Source of the DNA: Ilyomonas sp965199845
Lineage (GTDB): Bacteria; Bacteroidota; Bacteroidia; Chitinophagales; Chitinophagaceae
Assembly (NCBI GenBank): GCA_965199845.1
Contig: CBDATZ010000005.1
Location: forward strand, 124,001 to 188,000
Length of the DNA: 64,000 bases
Direction of reading: 5' to 3'
Position 1 is the first letter of the stretch, and each line of letters starts with the position of its first letter. Below the pieces are notes generated by a model that saw only the letters and a list, made by a program, of their open reading frames with translations, had not been told where the DNA came from and made no database searches. A program made the position numbers and the translations under genes. Shown one piece after another: positions 17,418 through 26,800 of the stretch.

Positions 17418-18179
17418 ATGAAAGTGATAATGATGGGAACCGGAAATGTGGCTGTAGTGCTTAGTCAGTTGTTAGTTGCCGCCGGGCATTTTATTGTTGA
17501 AGTACACGGCAGAAATCCGGTTGGTTTGAATTACATTTCCCAATTAACCGGAGCCGAAAGTAAGACAAATTTTTTGCTTGCCGGCTGCACAGCTGATATA
17601 TGTATTCTCGCCGTATCTGATAGTGCTATCAGCCAAATTGCTAACCAGTTAGAATCAACGAAAATGCTTGTTGTTCATACCAGCGGCACTACTTCTAAAA
17701 CAATATTAAACCGGTTTAAAAATTATGGTGTTTTATATCCTTTACAAAGCCTCCGCAAAGAAATGAAGCAATTGCCGGACATTCCTTTTTTTGTAGACGC
17801 CAATACAGAAAAGAATCTTACTATCATAAATGAATTGGCTTCATCGACAGGAAATAAAGTAGCGTTTGCAAGTGATGAAGAAAGATTGAAACTGCATATT
17901 GCTGCTGTGCTTTGTTCTAATTTTACCAATCACTTATATGCGCTCACGCAATCGTATTGTGAAGATGAACATATCAGTTTTGAAAATCTTTTGCCTTTGA
18001 TAAAAGAAACAGCCAACAGGCTTGATTTTTTTCCGGCAGCGCAATTGCAAACCGGCCCAGCAATACGGCATGATGAACATACAATTCATCGTCATCTAGA
18101 AGTATTGCAAACGCATCCTCATATTAAACAGATATACCAAATGCTAACGGAAAGCATTCAAAGGTTTGCTAAATTGTAA
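17418..18179 (+). CDS. Rossmann-like / DUF2520 domain protein
   Basis: This 253-aa protein begins with a Rossmann dinucleotide-binding loop (MMGTGNVAVVLSQLL), like F420/NADP oxidoreductases and pyrroline-5-carboxylate reductases. A C-terminal all-helical DUF2520 domain follows, with the family patterns YPLQSLRKE, HIAAVLCSNFTNHLYAL and QTGPAIRHD. It is probably an NAD(P)-dependent dehydrogenase of unknown substrate. It is divergent from the alpha/beta hydrolase gene and followed by an MFS transporter. Confidence 0.85.
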   Translation: MKVIMMGTGNVAVVLSQLLVAAGHFIVEVHGRNPVGLNYISQLTGAESKTNFLLAGCTADICILAVSDSAISQIANQLESTKMLVVHTSGTTSKTILNRFKNYGVLYPLQSLRKEMKQLPDIPFFVDANTEKNLTIINELASSTGNKVAFASDEERLKLHIAAVLCSNFTNHLYALTQSYCEDEHISFENLLPLIKETANRLDFFPAAQLQTGPAIRHDEHTIHRHLEVLQTHPHIKQIYQMLTESIQRFAKL

Positions 18180-18249
18180 AGAAAAAGATGTTGAGAAATA
18201 ACATAAATCTTTATAGTTAATTATAAGATGGTCATAATAATTTCGCACG

Positions 18250-19416
18250 ATGAATCTGCTAACCAGCACGAGGTCTCCACGCACATATCGCATTGCAACA
18301 ACTCTCTTTTTTTTCATTTCCGGTTTTGGTTATTCTACCTGGGCGTCACGCATTCCGGCCATTCAGCAGCAGTTGCATTTGAGTGATGCTGATTTGGGTA
18401 AATTATTATTAGCATCACCGATCGGTGTCTTGGTTACAGTTCCGGTTACAGGTAAATTATTAAGTAAATACAGCAGCAAAAGCATCACACTTTTTGGCGC
18501 TATCTTTTACAATATTGTATTGGGCTTACTTGCTTTTACAACGCAAATCTGGCAATTGGCAATCATTCTTTTTTTGTTTGGTTCTTCGCGTAATCTTTTA
18601 AACTTGTCTATGAATGCACAAGCCGTTGAAATACAGCGATTGTACAATACATCTATCATTACTTCATTTCATGGCATTTGGAGCATGGCAGGTTTTGCCG
18701 GCGCTGCGGTTGGTTATTTGTTTACGGTGCTTATTGTTTCAACGAACTTATCAATACATTATCATTTTTTATCGGTCAGTGTTGTGCTTCTTTTTTTATC
18801 ATTCATCTGTTATCCTTATTTGTATTATCAACGACACGAAGCGCAGCCGCGCAAACCGCTGTTCTCGTTGCCCGACAGGCATTTGCTGAAATTTTCACTG
18901 ATTGCTTTTGCTTCTATGGCTTGCGAAAATGTGATGTACGACTGGAGCGGAATTTATTTTCAAAAAGTGATCGGCGCTGCCAAAGGCACAGCCACAGCCG
19001 CTTTTGTTATATATATGATTGCCATGACAACCGGGCGTCTTGCGGGCGATAAAGTGGTAAATAAAGTGGGTATTATTCCGATTTTAAAATACAGTGGTTT
19101 GTTGATTGGTGCGGGTTTATTACTGGCTGTTTTGCTGCCTTATAATGCGACAGCCATGCTTGGTTTTGTGATGACAGGTTTTGGCGTATCGTGTATTATT
19201 CCTTTGGTGTTCAGCTTAACGGGAAAATCTACCAAAACCAGTAGTGGTGCCGCGATAGCTTCTGTATCAACCATTGGTTATTTTGGATTTCTTGCGGTGC
19301 CGCCATCGGTTGGCTTTATTGCGCAGGCTGCGGGTTTGCAATGGTCGTTCGGCATAATTTCGCTGCTGGGACTTGCGATCTTTTTTCTGGTTGCTACTAT
19401 TAAACAACCATCGTAA
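18250..19416 (+). CDS. MFS transporter
   Basis: This 388-aa polytopic protein has about 12 membrane segments. The N-terminal pattern (GFGYSTWASRIPAIQ, SDADLGKLLLASPIG) resembles the YbjJ-like and fucose-permease-like branch of the major facilitator superfamily. The signature GRLAGDKVVNKVG is seen after helix 8. The substrate is unknown; sugars or small drugs are possible. A -7-like TAATTTCG lies about 10 bp before the ATG, which would make the mRNA almost leaderless. Confidence 0.85.
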   Translation: MNLLTSTRSPRTYRIATTLFFFISGFGYSTWASRIPAIQQQLHLSDADLGKLLLASPIGVLVTVPVTGKLLSKYSSKSITLFGAIFYNIVLGLLAFTTQIWQLAIILFLFGSSRNLLNLSMNAQAVEIQRLYNTSIITSFHGIWSMAGFAGAAVGYLFTVLIVSTNLSIHYHFLSVSVVLLFLSFICYPYLYYQRHEAQPRKPLFSLPDRHLLKFSLIAFASMACENVMYDWSGIYFQKVIGAAKGTATAAFVIYMIAMTTGRLAGDKVVNKVGIIPILKYSGLLIGAGLLLAVLLPYNATAMLGFVMTGFGVSCIIPLVFSLTGKSTKTSSGAAIASVSTIGYFGFLAVPPSVGFIAQAAGLQWSFGIISLLGLAIFFLVATIKQPS

Positions 19417-19483
19417 TTATAAGTTTTATTCCTTTGCAGTTTTTTACAAGTAAAGGTTTTACCCGTCTTCTTAATTAACCATA

Positions 19484-22075
19484 ATGGAATTCACGATTTT
19501 AAAGAAAAAGATTTCACTGCCAAAACATTTTTACTGGCGCGAGATACTGGCTGTTCTGTTCCTGCTGATTGGTATTTATTTCTTCCATCAGCAACGGCAC
19601 GAAGTAAGCACCATCATACCATATTTGCACCAGGCAGATAAAGGCTGGCTTTTAGTTGCCGCCATCATTACGTTTATTTATATTCTTTTTCAATCAGGGA
19701 TGTATGTAAATAGTTTTGGTGCAATTGGACAAAAGCTATCACTGAAATTAAGCATCGAACTTTTCTTAAAACGAAGCTTCTTATCTGTCTTTCTTCCCGG
19801 CGGCGGCGTTAGCGCGCTGGCTTATGTTCCTAAAAATGTAAAGCGGACAATAAAAGATAAACTGCAGATTTACCAGGCTTCTGCTTTGTTTGGTTTTGCA
19901 GGCGTTTTGTCCACTTTTATCATCAGCATCGTAGTTGTGGTTTCTTCGTTTGGTACAACTAAAAAAGATACCAGCCAGACAACAACCGGATTGATACTTT
20001 TGGCAGCTTTTATTTTTGCTCTTTTATACCTGATGTATGCTGTGCGAAAAGAAAAGCAAGTGTTTCGCTGGCTACAGAAAAAATATCCGAAATCAGCAAC
20101 ACGCGTAAAAGAAATTGCAGGCGCCGACGTTAAAGTAGGAAGTTATTTGCTCGCCATCTTCAGTTCTATTGGTGTTGAGCTTTGCGGCATCGCGCACTTG
20201 TACATTTCCATGCTGGCGGTTCATGCGCATCCGTCTTTACAGGCGGCTGGTTTGGCTTATGTTATTTCTGTTTTGCTTACAGTTGCATCTCCATTTTTAA
20301 AAGGCGTTGGCGCGGTCGAATTATCTGTCGCTTATATCTTAGGAACTTTTGGTTACAGCGCTGTGGAAGCATTGGCTATAACACTTGTTTATCGCACGTT
20401 CGAGTTCTGGCTTCCGCTTTTATGCGGCTTATTTTCTTTCTTAGTAAAAGGCAAAAATTTATTTCTCCGTTTATTCCCGGCGTTCTTTATTTTCCTGTTA
20501 GGCATCATCAATATACTTTCTGTTTTAACGCCGCCGTTAGCAGACAGAATGCGGCTGTTGCACCAGTTCCTTCCTGCCAACACCATACATGCTACCAATA
20601 CGCTTGTGATTTATGTTGGCGTTGCTTTACTTGTATCAGCGGCTTATTTAGTTCGCGGTTTGCGCAATGCGTGGTGGTTGGCTGTTGTGTGTACTTTATT
20701 ATCGCTTGGCGGACATATATTTAAAGGTCTCGATTGGGAAGAAGCATCGCTGGCTTTATTGGTTTTATTATCTCTTTTATTTACCAGGAAACAATACACG
20801 GCGCGAACCAATCCACGCCTGATAAACAGGGCGACAATAACGGCTGTTTTTGTTTTTGCTGCGCTGATTGTTTATGGTTTTATTGGATTTTATTTTTTAG
20901 AAAAAAGGCATTTTAATATTGATTTCAACAGGTATCAATCGATAGAAAATACAATGCTGATTTTTTTGTTACAGAAAACAAACCTAACGCCTGTAACGCC
21001 TTATGGCAATGAATTTCTGATTTCGATGTACGTATTTTCCTGCGGCGCCTGGATTTTTTTACTATATGCTTTTGTAAAGCCTTATGTAAGTAATTCGTTG
21101 CTAAATAAAGAGCAGGCAAAAGCCATACAATTGCTTCAAAAATATGGAAATTCATCTGTTGATTTTTTTAAGATTGCAGATGATAAACAGTTTTATTTTT
21201 CAAAGAAAAAAGACGCTTTTATTTCTTATCGTATTGAACGTGGCTACGCGATTGTATTGGAATTGCCGGTTTGCGCACCGGACAACAAACTGGCTATTGT
21301 GCAAGAGTTTTCGGAATACTGTAATCGTATTGGTGTGAAAACAGCGTATTATCGTGTTGACGAAACAACACTTTCTGAATTTAATTTGTTGAAGAAAAAA
21401 CATTTGCTGATCGGGCAGGAAGCCATTGCAAACGTAACTGAATTTGATTTGGCTGGCCGCGATAAAAAATCACTGCGAAATAGTTTGAATAGTTTGCAAA
21501 AAAAAGGCTTCGTAACATCCGTTTATAAGGCGCCGCATAACACTGATTTTATACAATCGTTAAAGCAAATTTCAGATGAATGGCTACGTGAGTACGAGCG
21601 GGAAGAATTGGTTTTTTCGCAGGGAAAATTTGATGAACCGCTATTACAACAACAAGATATTATTGCAACATTCGACAGCGAAAATAAACCTGTTGCTTTT
21701 TTAAACATCATACCCGATTATGCACCGGGCGAATGCACGTATGATTTGATACGTAAAACCGCAGATGCGCCCGGCGGTTGTATGGATGCTTTGATTATTG
21801 AATTGATAAAATATGCCAAAGAAAAAGGCGATACATACTTAAATCTGGGTTTGGCGCCGATGTCGGGTTTAGAACAAGCCGATACAACCGTAGAAAAAGT
21901 AATGAAGTATGCGTACGAAAAAATAAGACGCTTTCGCCATTATCAGGGATTACGTTCTTTTAAAGAAAAATATGCATCGCAATGGCTGAATAAATATCTT
22001 GTTTACGATACCGATTTTGATTTGATTCAACTGCCATCAGCCTTAAATAAAGCTATGAAACCTTATGATAAATAA
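19484..22075 (+). CDS. mprF: MprF-like lysylphosphatidylglycerol synthase/flippase
   Basis: This 863-aa protein has the full two-part MprF layout. The N-terminal flippase region has about 13-14 membrane segments (to about residue 545), including the conserved SVFLPGGGVSALAY. The C-terminal DUF2156 domain (about 550-850) is the aminoacyl transferase, with NLGLAPMSG and FKEKYASQW near its end. MprF moves an amino acid, usually lysine, from aminoacyl-tRNA to a membrane lipid and flips the product outward, which lowers the negative surface charge. Its last 11 bases overlap a VirJ/AcvB-like gene, which supports the assignment. Confidence 0.88.
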   Translation: MEFTILKKKISLPKHFYWREILAVLFLLIGIYFFHQQRHEVSTIIPYLHQADKGWLLVAAIITFIYILFQSGMYVNSFGAIGQKLSLKLSIELFLKRSFLSVFLPGGGVSALAYVPKNVKRTIKDKLQIYQASALFGFAGVLSTFIISIVVVVSSFGTTKKDTSQTTTGLILLAAFIFALLYLMYAVRKEKQVFRWLQKKYPKSATRVKEIAGADVKVGSYLLAIFSSIGVELCGIAHLYISMLAVHAHPSLQAAGLAYVISVLLTVASPFLKGVGAVELSVAYILGTFGYSAVEALAITLVYRTFEFWLPLLCGLFSFLVKGKNLFLRLFPAFFIFLLGIINILSVLTPPLADRMRLLHQFLPANTIHATNTLVIYVGVALLVSAAYLVRGLRNAWWLAVVCTLLSLGGHIFKGLDWEEASLALLVLLSLLFTRKQYTARTNPRLINRATITAVFVFAALIVYGFIGFYFLEKRHFNIDFNRYQSIENTMLIFLLQKTNLTPVTPYGNEFLISMYVFSCGAWIFLLYAFVKPYVSNSLLNKEQAKAIQLLQKYGNSSVDFFKIADDKQFYFSKKKDAFISYRIERGYAIVLELPVCAPDNKLAIVQEFSEYCNRIGVKTAYYRVDETTLSEFNLLKKKHLLIGQEAIANVTEFDLAGRDKKSLRNSLNSLQKKGFVTSVYKAPHNTDFIQSLKQISDEWLREYEREELVFSQGKFDEPLLQQQDIIATFDSENKPVAFLNIIPDYAPGECTYDLIRKTADAPGGCMDALIIELIKYAKEKGDTYLNLGLAPMSGLEQADTTVEKVMKYAYEKIRRFRHYQGLRSFKEKYASQWLNKYLVYDTDFDLIQLPSALNKAMKPYDK

Positions 22076-22715
22076 ACTCTTATTTGTAACCTTCTTCCTG
22101 TTTTTACAAACGATTGCTATGGCTGAAAAAGACCTGCCTGTTGATACATTCGGAAGTGCTGATATGAGCAAGCCGATTGTACTGTACATCAGTGGGGACG
22201 GCGGTTTTAATAGTTTTTCTACTTCTTTTGTACAACAATGGAATAGCAAAGGTTATCCGGTTATTGCGCTGAATGCCAAGTCGTATTTCTGGAAAACCCA
22301 AACACCGGAAAATGCAGCAAAAGATATTACCGATTTACTTTCCCGCTACCTCATGCTCTGGAAACGTAACGATGTTATTTTAGTTGGTTATTCGCTTGGT
22401 GCCGATGTGTTGCCTTTTATACAAACGCGCATTTCTGCGGCTCTTATAAACAAGATAAAACATACTGTTTTGTTATCGCCATCAAACACAACAGACTTTA
22501 CAGTTCATCTTTTTTATGGCTCCGGTGGCAGTAGTGTGCCGGCAGAAATTAACAAACTCAATAAACCTGTGCTTATTATTTTTGGTAATGACGAAACCAG
22601 CACGCCTGACAAGCAAATCAATAATAAAATGGTAACCATTCTGAAAGTAAACGGCGATCATCATTATGATAATCAGATTGGCGGTTTGGTGGCTAATATT
22701 TTACAAAGAATATAA
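22065..22715 (+). CDS. VirJ/AcvB-like lipid hydrolase
   Basis: This 216-aa protein has a signal peptide (about 1-19, cleavage near AMA). A VirJ-domain alpha/beta hydrolase follows: LYISGDGGFNSF near the start, the nucleophile elbow VGYSLGADVLPF and the C-terminal VNGDHHYDN with the catalytic His. In Agrobacterium, AcvB hydrolyses lysyl-phosphatidylglycerol in the periplasm and is encoded next to the MprF homologue LpiA. Here the gene overlaps mprF by 11 bp, so the two are surely translated together. A synthesis/removal pair is inferred. Confidence 0.85.
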   Translation: MINKLLFVTFFLFLQTIAMAEKDLPVDTFGSADMSKPIVLYISGDGGFNSFSTSFVQQWNSKGYPVIALNAKSYFWKTQTPENAAKDITDLLSRYLMLWKRNDVILVGYSLGADVLPFIQTRISAALINKIKHTVLLSPSNTTDFTVHLFYGSGGSSVPAEINKLNKPVLIIFGNDETSTPDKQINNKMVTILKVNGDHHYDNQIGGLVANILQRI

Positions 22716-22728
22716 GCGGTCGCTTATA
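22711..22728. repeat. 18-bp palindrome at the virJ stop codon
   Basis: TATAAGCG GT CGCTTATA is a perfect 8-bp inverted repeat with a 2-base centre. It covers the virJ-like stop codon (22713-22715) and reaches the ATG of the following DUF4421 gene. It could be an operator site, or could pair in the mRNA around the start codon. Confidence 0.45.
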
Positions 22729-23690
22729 TGAATACGAACAAACTTATTTTACTTTTTCTTGTTTGTTTTTTAATACACAAATCTGCTTTTTGCTAGGCTG
22801 AAGACACATTATATATAGCCAATTATGCAAAGCGAAACAACACTGAAATTGTCAACTCATATAACAGTACAAGACTTCATTTTTATACGGTAGGAAACAC
22901 AACAAATGCGGTCAATTTTTTCTCAAATAATGGTTTGTTTTCCGGTATTTATCTCAATTATAAATGGCTGAGTTTGGGTTACGGAATTAATGTTCCGTTT
23001 ACCAGCCGCGATAATGCGGTAAAGGGTTTTAAATCGTACCGTTTTCATTTCAACAGTTATTTTCATGGCTGGGGAATTTCGGGCGCTTCTGATATTTATA
23101 AAGGCTTGTTATCGCAGACTTATAAAAACACATATACACCTGTTGATGGCGTTCGTTATACAAGTATCAATGCTGATATTTTTTATGTAGCAAATGCAGG
23201 TCATTATTCGTACAAAGCAGCTCAGTATTTAGGTCAAAAACAATTGCGAAGCTGTGGTTCCTTTATATATCACATCCGACCGTATTTTTATGCGCTTGGT
23301 TTGCAAAGTGGTCCCGAACAGTCAAGTGATAGTGTGCAACAGTTTATTAACGGCAATCCACGCTGGTTATCTGTAATTGCTTCGGTTGGCTATGGATATA
23401 ATTTTGTTATAAATAAAAGCCGCTGGATTATTAGTCCGCGTGCAGAAGCCGGGCTTGGTGGTTTATACCAGTTTGGAATTGAAAAGAAATTAAAAGCAGC
23501 GGCTTTCTTCAGAACCGCGCTGGCTGCGGGTTACAGTACAGATAATATATACACTTACATAAGTACCGAAACCATAAATACGACCAATTTTTTCGCGTCA
23601 ACCATCCTTGCAGACAACAGGTTGCGCCTTTCTATTACAACAGGTTTTCGCTTGCCTTCTTTGAAAAAGAAGGTTCTGGATGTATTATAA
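22728..23690 (+). pseudogene. DUF4421 outer-membrane protein gene with in-frame TAG stop
   Basis: From the ATG at 22728 the frame encodes a clear signal peptide (22 codons ending SAFC), then a TAG stop at 22794-22796. It continues in the same frame without another stop to 23690. The continuation (AEDTLYIANYAKRNN..., then YKWLSLGYGINVPFTSRD) is a DUF4421-type beta-rich outer-membrane protein of about 300 aa, including what should be the mature N-terminus. One base change in the TAG would restore the gene. As read, it encodes only a signal peptide, so it is either a recent nonsense mutation or a sequencing error. A downstream start at the TTG at 22935 would lack an export signal. Confidence 0.75.
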
Positions 23691-23865
23691 AAGAATTTTA
23701 CAGAACTTCTAAATTATTATACCATTATCGTTTTAGTGTTAACAAACATTTTGTTTGTTTGGCTCTCTTATGTTTTCCATGCTCTCTATATTTCAGTTAT
23801 TTTTGCTGTTGGCTTTGTGTAAACGAAGCCGTTCATAACAGGAAAATTGACGTTAAAAAACACTT

Positions 23866-26800
23866 GTGGCATTACCTTATCTCACCAAACATATTTATAA
23901 CAACGGCACTGATGAAGTGATCAGGCGGGGAAAGAAAATTTACTCTTTAGGAAACGTAGAACTGGTAGATTTTGATGACCTTCTTGGCACCGTTGTGTTT
24001 CGTGTAAAAGACGATAGTTATAATACGTATTACAAAGTTCACATCAACAAATTTAAAGACGAAAGGAATCTTTCTATCCGTTGCGGTTGTCCGTACAATT
24101 TAGGAGAAATCTGCAGGCATGAAGCGGCTGCTTTATTCCAGCTTCAGGATTCGTTAGATAAAAATTTACTTGGCGAAAAAGACATTGCTTATAACCAGCG
24201 GCATACTGTAATTAAGATGAAGCAGTTGGATGTGCGGGTTATCAAACTCTTGTCATCTCTTGAAAGTTATGCAGAAGCAGAAAGCTTTTTAAGCAAATCA
24301 AAACCTATTATTAAAGAAGCCAAAGATGAGCGTGTATTGGCTGATGTGCGTTTTGACAATGATGTTTTTAACGTTGTGATTCAAAAAAACGAAGAACGCA
24401 ACCTGGATACCAGCTGCCATTGCAATACAGAAAGTAAACATCCGCTTTGCGTTCATAAAACCATTGTTTTGCTTCATTTGTACAAAGCGTTTGGCGTTAA
24501 TTATTTTGACAGCATTCGTAATTGGGATAAAGAAAAAAACAAACTTCTTTCATTATACGGTTATTCGCTTGAAGACGATATAAAGAACAAGTTCGAATTT
24601 GCTTATAAAGATGGCAAACCTTTTCTGCGTGTACTCGACCCAAGTATAAAACGGGTTGCGCAAGTGGCGGCACCTGTTGAAACACCTGTGCTTCAAACAG
24701 CCAGCGTGCAGGACGAAGAAGTGCCTGTAAAACATCGTGTAAAACTCGGCATTGTTATCAGTTATAATCATCACCAATATCCTTATGTACAGCTTGATGT
24801 TGTACAAGGTGAACCAAAAGAAGACAACTCTGGTTTTGCCGGTAAGATTGAAAAAATAGACATTGCGCGTTTTGTAAATACAGAGATTTTTGACGAAGAT
24901 GATAAGTCTTTATTGCAGAATGTCCGTAAGTTAATGAGTGCAGAAGTGAGCCGTTATCTCAACCGCAATTCGCCGTTCAGCGGAATCTGGGAAAACATTG
25001 TTCAGCCGCACGATGATGAACTTCCTGAAGAGACAAGACAGCTCATCATAGAATATCTTCATCCCAAATTTAAGAAGTTGTTTTCTGATGTTGCCGAAAG
25101 CAATTTTACGTTCTTTTTGCCACGGCAAAAATCGTTTACATCTTCTAATTTTCAGGAAGCCAATTGTTCAATTAATTTCATCGTTCCGGAGCTGACTATT
25201 AGTTTTTCTAATGGCGAATACGAAGTGGCTTGTAACGTAAGAACACCAATTGGTGTAAGTAATATAAAAGACAATGTATTGTCGTCTTCGTTGTTGTTTC
25301 AGCAAGAAGATCAATTCTATATCTGGCAGAAGCCGGAAGACGTTTTGCTGGTAGAAAAATTTCTGCCTTCCGGCAAAATGGTTATTCATGAAAACGAATG
25401 GAATCAGAAGCTGCAAGACTTTATTGTGCCGCTTACAAAAGAATATCATGTTCACTTTAATAACATACAAAAAGAAGAAGTACGCGATGTAAAACCAGAG
25501 ATAAAAATCTTCCTGAAAGAGAAAGGCGATTACCTGCTTTTTCAGCCTGTGTTTATTTATCATGGTTACCAGGTAAAGCCAACCGACAAGGATAACATTT
25601 TGTTGCCGCAGGCAAATAAACTGCTCCTGATTCATCGTAACCTGTCTATTGAAAATGCCTTTACAGACAAATTAAGAAATCTTCATTCCAACTTCATTAT
25701 TCCCGCCGAAAACAGCAATGCACTTGCCTTAAAAGGAACAGAAGTTTTAAAGAATAACTGGTTCTTTTTATTTATTGATGCGGTGCGCGAGATGAATACG
25801 CCGGTATATGGTTTTGAAGCTTTAAAAAACTTCCGTTTTAATACCGCAAAACCTTCTACCAAAATTTATATCAGCAGCCATACCGATTGGTTTGATGCAA
25901 AAATTGATATTCATTTTGGCGACCAGAGAGTAACGGTTGAAGATGTAAAAAAAGCATTGGTTAACAAGCAGCAATTTGTTCAGTTAAAAGATGGAACGCT
26001 TGGAATTTTACCGGATGAATGGATAAAAAAATATTCGTTGTTATTCCGTGTCGGAGATGGCAAAACAGATGATATCAGGTTAAGCAAATATCATTTTGGT
26101 GTTATTGAAGAATTGTATGAACAGCGCGATCAGGAAGAGCTTGTTTTTCAACTCGAAAGCAAATATGAAAATCTAAAAAGTCATTACTCGATAGAAACCA
26201 TTCCAGCACCGGAACATTTACAGTCTATTCTTCGGCCTTATCAAACGTCGGGTTTTCAATGGCTGAATTATTTGAATGATGTAAAGTGGGGCGGCATTTT
26301 AGCCGATGATATGGGTTTGGGTAAAACGCTTCAGGCGCTTACATTTTTACATCATTTAAAAGAAAAAAACGGTCATTTAAAAGCCTTGGTTGTATGCCCG
26401 ACAACGTTGATGTTTAACTGGGAAAATGAAATAAAAAAGTTTACGCCGGTATTAAGTTATTATGTTCATCATGGCAACCTGCGTTTAAAAGACAGCCTGC
26501 TGAAAATAAAGGCAGACATCATCATAACAACATACGGAACTTTGCGCAGCGATATACGCCAGTTTGTTGAACTTCCTCTCGAATACACCATTTTAGATGA
26601 AAGCCAGGCGATAAAAAACCCGGCAAGTAAAGTAACCAAAGCTGTTTGTTTGCTCAATACAAAAAGTCGTCTTTGCCTGAGCGGTACACCGTTGCAGAAC
26701 AATACGTTTGACATTTATGCACAAATGAATTTTCTAAATCCGGGTATGCTTGGCAGCATGGATAATTTTAAGAATGAGTTTGCCGTACCGATAGATAAAT

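Noticed and set aside
20182..20724. 180-codon ORF inside mprF in another frame
   Set aside because: It is a shadow of the membrane-protein codons and has unusual Cys/Phe-rich composition.
22728..22796. Stop-codon reassignment (TAG read as an amino acid)
   Set aside because: Several intact genes here end in TAG at the expected place, so TAG works as a stop.
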